A DNA stretch of 64,000 nt from JBFWUM01 sp050247255 (lineage in GTDB: Bacteria; Acidobacteriota; Vicinamibacteria; Vicinamibacterales; UBA2999): contig JBFWUM010000003.1 of assembly GCA_050247255.1 (NCBI GenBank), positions 72,725-136,724 of the forward strand, read 5' to 3'. Numbering within the stretch: the first letter of the stretch is position 1; the number at the start of each line of letters is the position of its first letter. Position numbers and translations under genes: made by a program. Below are positions 57,844 to 64,000 of this stretch, one piece after another. The notes beneath the pieces are model-generated. The model searched no databases. It saw only the letters and a program-made list of their open reading frames with translations, and was not told the DNA's origin.

Positions 57844-59457
57844 CTACGACGAGAAGTACAACCACACCACGGCTACCGCGAGGCACACGCCGGCACTCCA
57901 CACCAGGTCGAGACCGCGTCCGCGATCGGAGGCGGCCGGCGGCGGCGCCGTCTGCAGCGTGAGGCCGGCGATCTGGCCGCGGGGCGGCGGCGGCGCGGTC
58001 AGGCTGATCGCAATCAACACGAGGGCGCATACAACGAAGAGGAGCGCCGCGAAGTGCAGGAAGTTCATGTCGGCGTACGCGAACAGGGCGCCGTCCAGCG
58101 CCGCCTTGTTCAGCTCCAGTGCGAGGCGTCCGACGCCGAGGACGAAGCCGACGTAGAGCGCCGCCATCGCCCCGCGCGCGTTGATGCGATCGGACAGCAG
58201 GCCAAGCAGGAACACGGCGGCAATCGGCGGCGCGATGTACGCCTGGACGCTCTGGAGGTATTGATACAGCTGGGCCGAAATGCGGTCCATCAACGGAATC
58301 CACGCCAGCCCGAGGACGACCAGGACCGAGGTCGACAGCATGCCGACCAGCACGAGGCGTTTCTCCGACGCGCGAGGATTCAGTTTCTTGTAGATGTCCC
58401 AGGTGATGAGCGTCGACGTCGAGTTGAAGACCGATGACAACGAGCTCATGAGCGCCGCCAGCAGCCCGGCCACGACCAGGCCGCGGATGCCGGACGGCAG
58501 CAGCGCGCCGACCATCGCCGGCAGGGCCTGGTCGGGCGCATCGAGCGCGAGTTGCCCTCGCTGCGCCAGGATCGCGGCGAGCACGCCCGGGAGCACGAAG
58601 ATGAAGAGCGGCAGGATCTTCAGCGCCGCCGCGAAGATCGTCCCGCGCCGCGCCTGGGTCAGGTTCCTCGCGGCCAGGGTCCGCTGCACGATGAACTGAT
58701 CCGTGCACCAGTACCAGATGCCGAGAATCGGCGCCCCGAAGAGGATGCCCGTCCACGGGAAGTCGGGGTCGCTCGCCGGCTTCCACATGTCCATCGCCAC
58801 CGGGCCGGCGGCGGTCATCATCTCGCCCCAGCCGCCTACCGCGTTCAACCCGCCGAAGAGGACCGCCACCGATCCGCCAATCAGGACGAACATCTGCACC
58901 GTGTCGGTGATGAGCACCGCGAGCAGCCCGCCGAAGACCGTGTACACGCCGGTGACCAGCACCACGATCACCGCGCCGGTCCAGAAGTCGATCCCCATCA
59001 GTGTCTGGAACACGATGGCGCCCGCGGCGACCGTCACCGAGATCTTGGTGAGCACGTAGCCGACGATCGAGATCACCGCCAGGTACCAGCGGGCCGCCGG
59101 CGAGTAGCGTCGCTCGAGGAACTCGGGCATCGTGTAGACGCCGCTGCGCAGGTAGAACGACGCGAAGAACCAGCCGAGCAGCAGCAGGATGAACGACGCC
59201 AGGATCTCGAACTGCGCCACCGCGACGCCGCTCGCCGCGCCGGTCCCCGCCAGCCCCACCAGGTGCTCCGACCCGATGTTCGACGAGAACAGCGACGCGC
59301 CGACGATGAACCAGCCGGTGTCGCGGCCGGCGAGGAAGTAGTCCTCCGACGTGTTGCGGCTGCGATCGCGCTGCGTCGCCCAGATGGCCGCGCCAAAAGT
59401 CAGGGCGAAATAGAGCGCGATGACGACCCAATCGAGCGACGAGAGAAGCGACGTCAT
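57844..59457 (-). CDS. Sodium:solute symporter (SSS/SGLT family)
   Basis: 537 residues, about 14 helices. Opens DWVVIALYFALTFGAAIWATQRDRSRNTSEDYFLAGRDTGWFIVGASLFSSNIGSEHLVGLAGTGAASG, typical of SGLT-like sugar symporters, and continues with the MPEFLERRYSP block, GGLLAVLITDTVQMFVLIGG and STLITWDIYKKLNP. It probably imports a monosaccharide such as glucose with Na+. Its start overlaps the GH3 stop (ATGA), so it is the third gene of the GH144-GH3-SSS operon. Confidence 0.93.
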   Translation of the reverse strand: MTSLLSSLDWVVIALYFALTFGAAIWATQRDRSRNTSEDYFLAGRDTGWFIVGASLFSSNIGSEHLVGLAGTGAASGVAVAQFEILASFILLLLGWFFASFYLRSGVYTMPEFLERRYSPAARWYLAVISIVGYVLTKISVTVAAGAIVFQTLMGIDFWTGAVIVVLVTGVYTVFGGLLAVLITDTVQMFVLIGGSVAVLFGGLNAVGGWGEMMTAAGPVAMDMWKPASDPDFPWTGILFGAPILGIWYWCTDQFIVQRTLAARNLTQARRGTIFAAALKILPLFIFVLPGVLAAILAQRGQLALDAPDQALPAMVGALLPSGIRGLVVAGLLAALMSSLSSVFNSTSTLITWDIYKKLNPRASEKRLVLVGMLSTSVLVVLGLAWIPLMDRISAQLYQYLQSVQAYIAPPIAAVFLLGLLSDRINARGAMAALYVGFVLGVGRLALELNKAALDGALFAYADMNFLHFAALLFVVCALVLIAISLTAPPPPRGQIAGLTLQTAPPPAASDRGRGLDLVWSAGVCLAVAVVWLYFSS

Positions 59458-61757
59458 GGCGCCACGACCTGCGGCTCGCCGGTCACCTCGAATCGTCCGC
59501 GCTGCCCCTCGTCAGCGGAGCTGGCGCCGACCCATACCGTGAAGGCGCCGGGCTCGACGATGCGCCGCATCTGCCGGTCGTAGAACGCCAGGTCGCCGGC
59601 GTCGAGCGTGAACGACACCGTCCGGCGCTCCCCCGGCTGCAGCGTGATGCGCGCAAAGCCGCGCAGCTCCTTCACCGGCCTCGTCACGCTGGCCACGTCG
59701 TCGCGGACATACAACTGCACGACCTCATCCCCGGGGCGCTGGCCGCTGTTCATGACGTCGACCTCGATGGTGATGGATCCGGTTGCCGGGATGGCTGCGG
59801 CGCTCAACCGCGGGGCCGAGTAGGTGAACGTGGTGTAGCTGAGCCCGTACCCGAAGGGAAACAGCGGCGTCCACGGCACGTCGATGTACTTCGACGTGTA
59901 GCGCTCCTGCTCCGACGGCGGGCGTCCGGTGCTCTTGTGGTTGTAGTAGATCGGCACCTGGCCGACCGTCCGCGGGAACGACACCGGGAGCTTGCCGCCG
60001 GGATTGTAGTCCCCGAACAGGACGTCGGCGACCGCCGGCCCCGTCTGCACGCCGAGGTACCAGGTTTCGAGGATGGCCGGAATGCGTTCGGCCATCCACG
60101 GCAGCGCCAGCGGCCGGCCGTTCATCAACACGACGACGATCGGCTTGCCGGTGGCGGCGACCGCTTCGAGCAGCGGCTGTTGCGAGCCTGGCAGCGCGAG
60201 CGAGGTCCGGTTGCGCGCCTCGGCGCTCATGTCCTGGTGCTCGCCGAGCACCAGGATCACCGCGTCGGCCTGCTGCGCAATGCCAACGGCTTCGGCAATC
60301 CCGCTGCGATCCACCTCCTCCACCGGCGCGCCCGGCGCGTAGAGCACGCGGGTCTCGGGGACGGCGCGGCGAATGCCCTCGAGCACGGCGACCGCATCCT
60401 CTTCCTTGCCTTCGGCCGCCCACGAGCCAAGCGCCGACCGTCGATCCTCGGCCAGCGTGCCGATGACCGCCAGTGTTCGGAGCGTCTTCGGCAGTGGCAG
60501 GAGCGGCGCGCCGGCTGACGGCCCGCCGGCCGCCGGATCATTCTTCAGCAGGACGATGGCCTTGCGTGCCAGCTCGCGCGCTTCGACGATGTGTTCCGGC
60601 GCGAGGATCAGGCGTTGCTCCCGATCCGGATCGCTATAGCGATACGGATCCTCGAACAGGCCGAGCCGATACTTCGCGCGCAGGATCCGTCGCACCGCCT
60701 CGTCCACCACCGCTGCTGACAGCCGGCCGTCGCGCACCGCGGCCGGCAGGTCACGCACGTAGATGCCGCTGACCATGTCGACGTCGACGCCGGCGGTCAG
60801 CGCCTGCATGCCGGCGTCGGCGCGATCGGCAGCAATGCCGTGGGCGATGAGTTCGAGCACGCCGGTGTAGTCGCTCACGTAGAGTCCGTTCCAGCCCCAC
60901 TCGCCGCGGAGCAGGTCGTTGTTCAACCTGCCGTTGGCGTGCATCGGCACGCCGCTGACCTCGTTGAAGGCGCCCATCACCGACGCGACGCCGGCGTCGA
61001 CGGCCGCCTTGAACGGCGGCAGGTAGACCTCCCGCAGCGTCCGTTCGGAGACATCGACCGTGTTGTAGTCGCGCCCCGCCTCCGCGGCGCCGTAGGCGAC
61101 GAAGTGCTTGGCGGTGGCCAGAATGGTCAGCGGGTCGCGGAGGTCGTCGCCCTGGAAGCCGCGCACCTTCGCCGCCGCCATCAACGATCCGAGGTACGGG
61201 TCCTCGCCGGCGCCTTCGACAATGCGCCCCCAGCGCGGGTCGCGGGCAATGTCGACCATCGGCGCAAACGTCCAGTGCAGCCCTGCCGCGGCGGCCTCCG
61301 TGGCGGAGATCCGCGCTGCACGTTCCACCGCCGCCGGATCCCAGGTCGCCGCCTCGGCAAGCGGCACGGGGAACAGCGTGCGGAAGCCATGAATGACATC
61401 GTGCGCGAACAGGAGCGGAATGCGCGCGTTCGACTCCTCCATGGCGAGGCGCTGCAACTCGCGCGTGTAGGCGGCGCCGTGCACGCCGAGGAAGGAACCG
61501 ACGCGGCCAGCGCGGATGTCCGCCTCTCCCCCTTCCGGCACCTGCGGGCCGGTCGGCGTCCCTTCACCCCGGTACTGCGCCAGTTGCCCGAGCTTCTCCT
61601 CGAGTGTCAGCCGCGCGAGCACCGATTCGACGAACTCCTCCATCTCCGGGTCGACTTGCCCGTCGCGTCCGTCTTCAGGCGGACCGTTCCGCGCACACGC
61701 GTGCGTCAGCAACATGATCGAGACGACAGCAGCCGCGAACTGCAGCCCATTCCGCAC
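59454..61757 (-). CDS. Glycoside hydrolase family 3 beta-glucosidase (BglX-like)
   Basis: 767 residues with a signal peptide and a possible lipoprotein cysteine (MLLTHACARNG). GH3 core: KHFVAYGAAEAGRDYNTVDVSERTLREVYLPPF, the nucleophile Asp in LYVSDYTGVLELI (near residue 300), then the second domain and a C-terminal fibronectin-III-like domain (VMNSGQRPGDEVVQLYVRDDVAS). It cleaves beta-linked glucosides in the periplasm. It lies one base after the GH144 gene and is coupled to the symporter. With GH144 upstream a beta-1,2-glucan oligosaccharide is a good substrate guess. Confidence 0.94.
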   Translation of the reverse strand: MRNGLQFAAAVVSIMLLTHACARNGPPEDGRDGQVDPEMEEFVESVLARLTLEEKLGQLAQYRGEGTPTGPQVPEGGEADIRAGRVGSFLGVHGAAYTRELQRLAMEESNARIPLLFAHDVIHGFRTLFPVPLAEAATWDPAAVERAARISATEAAAAGLHWTFAPMVDIARDPRWGRIVEGAGEDPYLGSLMAAAKVRGFQGDDLRDPLTILATAKHFVAYGAAEAGRDYNTVDVSERTLREVYLPPFKAAVDAGVASVMGAFNEVSGVPMHANGRLNNDLLRGEWGWNGLYVSDYTGVLELIAHGIAADRADAGMQALTAGVDVDMVSGIYVRDLPAAVRDGRLSAAVVDEAVRRILRAKYRLGLFEDPYRYSDPDREQRLILAPEHIVEARELARKAIVLLKNDPAAGGPSAGAPLLPLPKTLRTLAVIGTLAEDRRSALGSWAAEGKEEDAVAVLEGIRRAVPETRVLYAPGAPVEEVDRSGIAEAVGIAQQADAVILVLGEHQDMSAEARNRTSLALPGSQQPLLEAVAATGKPIVVVLMNGRPLALPWMAERIPAILETWYLGVQTGPAVADVLFGDYNPGGKLPVSFPRTVGQVPIYYNHKSTGRPPSEQERYTSKYIDVPWTPLFPFGYGLSYTTFTYSAPRLSAAAIPATGSITIEVDVMNSGQRPGDEVVQLYVRDDVASVTRPVKELRGFARITLQPGERRTVSFTLDAGDLAFYDRQMRRIVEPGAFTVWVGASSADEGQRGRFEVTGEPQVVAP

Positions 61758-61758
61758 G

Positions 61759-63045
61759 TCAGTAGGCCGTAAAGCCCGCGCGATCCAGCGCGCGGCGAAC
61801 GTTCACGTTGCGCATGAAGGTCTCCCACACGAATCCGGTCCGCAGGTTTTCGGCCATCAGCAGCGTGATGCCGGTGTCGATGCCGACCACGTCCGGGTCG
61901 TACCAGTCGGTCATCGGGTTGAAGGCATTGACGAAACCGTAGCGGCTCCAGGCCCGCTCGTAGCGCGTGCGGATGGTTCGCAGCACCCGCAGCGTCGGCA
62001 CGGGCAGGAACGGCAGCGACCCCGCTGCCGCGCTCGGCACGACGGTGCCGTCGAGCGGCCCCATCTCGGGCGGGCCGCCCCAGGCCACGTAGCCGTTGGC
62101 CGAATCCGACGCGGTGATGCCCCAGAGGTCCTCGCTGAAATGCGGGAAGCGCTCCGACAGCTCCAGGCAGAACCGCCGATGCACTTCGGTGGCCGTCGCC
62201 GAGTTCTTGAAGTAGTCGCCGTAGCGGTCGCGGCGCTGGCGGAAGTCGAACCACGCCTGCGAGTACTGGTGCACGAACAGCGGCGCGAACGAGCCGATGT
62301 AGCGAAGCCCGTCGTACTCGAACGTCGTCCGCTTCCAGGCGTGCCACGTTTCCACCGGCAGCGGGAACGTCGTCGAGCCGATGCCGAGCAGGTACATCAT
62401 CATCAGCTCGCTGTAGACGTCCCAGCGGTACTGCAGGAAGCCGACCTCGGGCCGCCAGCCGTGCGGCAGCAGTGCCGTGTCCGCCGACAGCCAGGTCCAG
62501 TCGACGCGATCGAAGATGCGCGTCGCCAGTTCCGTCAACGCGCGGTCGCGGAAGTGCTCGCGGCAGGCGATCACCCCGCACAACAGGATGGCGGTGTCGA
62601 TCGAGGAGATCTCCGAGTCCCAGATGCGCGCCCCCGAATGCAGGTCGGCCCAGTGGAAGAAGAAGCCGCGGTGCGTCGGCATGCCGGCGTCGAGGAAGCG
62701 CAGCGCCCCGGTGGCGCGGTCGAGCGCCTCCTGCGCCGGCACGTACTCACGCTGCGCGCCGATGCAGAGCGCGGTCAGGCCGAACCCGGTGGCAGCAATG
62801 CTGGCCGCGGTGCGGCTGTCGCGGTCGGCACGGACGTTGAAGCGGTCGCGCACCAGGCCGGTGGCCGGGTCGGACTGCTCCCAGAAGAAGCGGAACGTGG
62901 CCCGCTGAATCTCCTCGAGCAGGCTCTCATCGTCGGTCGACATCGGGCCGTTCTCCTCCGCGCGGTCCTGGGCGCGCGCCGCCAGCACGAGGGCCGCGGT
63001 GGCCAGGCCACCGCCCAGCCCCGCGAGGACGTCGCGGCGCGACAT
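61759..63045 (-). CDS. GH144-type (PF10091) endo-beta-1,2-glucanase-like protein with Tat signal
   Basis: 428 residues from ATG 63045 (GTG 63117 adds 24). Begins SRRDVLAGLGGGLATAALVLAARAQ, a twin-arginine signal peptide. The (alpha/alpha)6 part matches the PF10091 glycoamylase domain: FFWEQSDPATGLVRDR, AATGFGLTALCIGAQR, HWADLHSGARIWDSEISSIDTA, WDVYSELMMMYLLGIGS, HQYSQAWFDFR, WGITASDSANGY and VVGIDTGITLLMAENLRTGFVWE. Characterised GH144 members cut beta-1,2-glucan. First gene of the operon. Confidence 0.85.
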   Translation of the reverse strand: MSRRDVLAGLGGGLATAALVLAARAQDRAEENGPMSTDDESLLEEIQRATFRFFWEQSDPATGLVRDRFNVRADRDSRTAASIAATGFGLTALCIGAQREYVPAQEALDRATGALRFLDAGMPTHRGFFFHWADLHSGARIWDSEISSIDTAILLCGVIACREHFRDRALTELATRIFDRVDWTWLSADTALLPHGWRPEVGFLQYRWDVYSELMMMYLLGIGSTTFPLPVETWHAWKRTTFEYDGLRYIGSFAPLFVHQYSQAWFDFRQRRDRYGDYFKNSATATEVHRRFCLELSERFPHFSEDLWGITASDSANGYVAWGGPPEMGPLDGTVVPSAAAGSLPFLPVPTLRVLRTIRTRYERAWSRYGFVNAFNPMTDWYDPDVVGIDTGITLLMAENLRTGFVWETFMRNVNVRRALDRAGFTAY

Positions 63046-63149
63046 GGATGGGGTCGGCCGTGCGGCTGAGCCATCCGACTGATCCGGGAGGAGAAATCGC
63101 TTCCGCCGTTGTGCCACGACGTCACTAAGATGGGAAGGCCAGCGACGCG

Positions 63150-64000
63150 ATGAAGAACGTCAAGCGGATCGCCTTCTGGGGCATCATCGGCATCGTCGCG
63201 ACCGCCGTCGCGATGCTGCTGCTCGAGTGGCGCCAGCCCGACGGGGTCCGGCTCATCACCGGCGCGGTGCTGACTGCCGACACCGATCTGACGCGGCAAC
63301 GGCCGATTGCCGAAGCGCGCGTCAGCGCCGTGGCCGGCGCGTCCTCCGCCATCGGCATCACCGACGAATCCGGCTTGTTCCGCCTCACGCTCGATCCTCC
63401 GTTTCCACCCGACCAGCCGGTCACGCTGAAGGTCGAGCATCCCGACTACCACACGTTCGAAGCCGACGACCTCACCGCCGGCCGGCTCCACCTCGTCCGG
63501 CTGGAGCCCGTAGCGCCCGCCGGGGCAGGAGAGGGCGAAGATGGGCCGGAGGTCGTGATCGCGAACGCTCGGGTGCGCTACACCTTCAAGACCGAGACCA
63601 CCGTTGAGATCGCCAGCGCGGCACGGACGTTCGAGGTCGTCAATAAAGCCAATGTTCCCTGCGGCGAGGAACCGCTGTGCTCGCCGGATGGGCGGTGGAA
63701 GGCGGCGCTGGGGACGTTTTCGCTGGATGCCGGCGAGAGCCGGCAGTTCCGGAATATCCGGCTGTCGTGCCTTGCCGGACCGTGCCCGTTCACACGCGTG
63801 CAGTCCGACGAATATTCGCGCGGCGGCCAGGTGATTGCCGGCTCAGTGTTGAATTGGTCGGATACGGTGACGTACCTCGTGGAGGCCGAGGTCGCGCAGC
63901 ACATCGTCAGCGACCTGGTGCGCCACTCCTACCCCGCCATCTTCGAGCGCTTCATGAACTTCACGCTGCCGCCGGGGGCACAGGGGCCGAGCATCGAGGC
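63150..64000 (+). CDS. Carboxypeptidase-regulatory-like domain protein (3' truncated by window edge)
   Basis: At least 283 residues, ATG 63150, open to the window end. An N-terminal signal anchor (RIAFWGIIGIVATAVAMLLLEW, ~6-27) precedes a beta-sandwich of the carboxypeptidase-regulatory type (TGAVLTADTDLTRQRPIAEARVSAVAG ... GITDESGLFRLTLDPPF ... KVEHPDYHTFEAD, ~40-105), then a region with four cysteines (NVPCGEEPLCSP, RLSCLAGPCPF). It looks like a periplasmic protein of unknown role. Divergent from the GH144 gene (104 bases between starts), so shared control with the sugar operon is possible. Confidence 0.8.
   Translation, partial: MKNVKRIAFWGIIGIVATAVAMLLLEWRQPDGVRLITGAVLTADTDLTRQRPIAEARVSAVAGASSAIGITDESGLFRLTLDPPFPPDQPVTLKVEHPDYHTFEADDLTAGRLHLVRLEPVAPAGAGEGEDGPEVVIANARVRYTFKTETTVEIASAARTFEVVNKANVPCGEEPLCSPDGRWKAALGTFSLDAGESRQFRNIRLSCLAGPCPFTRVQSDEYSRGGQVIAGSVLNWSDTVTYLVEAEVAQHIVSDLVRHSYPAIFERFMNFTLPPGAQGPSIE

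Overview
The window is a 64 kb, GC-rich, densely packed chromosomal segment of a free-living, didermic bacterium. The best placement is Acidobacteriota, probably Vicinamibacteria. The direct clue is a VWFA-related protein of the acidobacterial type (12.56-13.45 kb). Supporting but less specific clues are TonB, RND and TolC-type envelope genes, BACON and DUF3667 proteins, a GH144/GH3 sugar operon and many sigma-54 activators. I see no rRNA, tRNA, CRISPR array, phage or transposase gene.

Layout. 0-5.7 kb: the end of an unknown gene, a small four-helix-bundle gene between inverted short repeats, then an NtrY/NtrX-like two-component system, nrdR and a flippase-like membrane protein on the minus strand. 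5.8-9.1 kb: purC plus a stand-alone Fis-type regulator, then groES-groEL behind a clear promoter with a CIRCE (HrcA) operator and a strong terminator. 9.1-13.7 kb: secreted cupin, M28 peptidase, a VWA / stress-protein / TonB group, and tatA. 13.7-24.9 kb: a minus-strand run of rnr, glycerate kinase, ftsX, ftsE, a large membrane protein with a DUF3108-like tail, gatB and pckA. 25.1-34.5 kb: ECF sigma factor and anti-sigma factor, ispH, then a Spy/CpxP-like protein with a complete TolC-HlyD-RND efflux set. 34.9-41.7 kb (minus): DUF3667, SRPBCC, folK, a helical protein, a DksA/TraR-like protein, and a tesA-ybbA-ybbP-like export/lipase group. 41.7-49.9 kb: pgi, then a signalling cluster of two sigma-54 enhancer-binding proteins around a PilZ-like and a metallo-beta-lactamase protein. 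49.9-56.9 kb: lipoprotein, M1 aminopeptidase, acyltransferase-like membrane protein and two translationally coupled cation antiporters. 56.9-64 kb: BACON lipoprotein, a GH144-GH3-sodium/sugar symporter operon that fits beta-1,2-glucan use, and the start of a carboxypeptidase-regulatory-domain protein.

The most unusual content is between the genes. Two families of short repeats reshape gene ends. The first is a set of heptanucleotide tandem arrays, each locus with its own 7-base word, several built as inverted arms. One inverted pair encloses the four-helix-bundle gene, while others have only a short spacer; some arrays run into start regions (gatB, the membrane protein, rnr, the TolC-like gene) or C-termini (response regulator, glycerate kinase). 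The second is a REP-like family of palindromes with a CGTAG/CGTGG head that supplies the stop codon of rnr, pgi and an ABC permease and in one case is translated inside a signal peptide. I propose the four-helix-bundle gene plus inverted heptamer arms as a candidate small mobile unit with gene-less derivatives; this is inference and is listed with tests.
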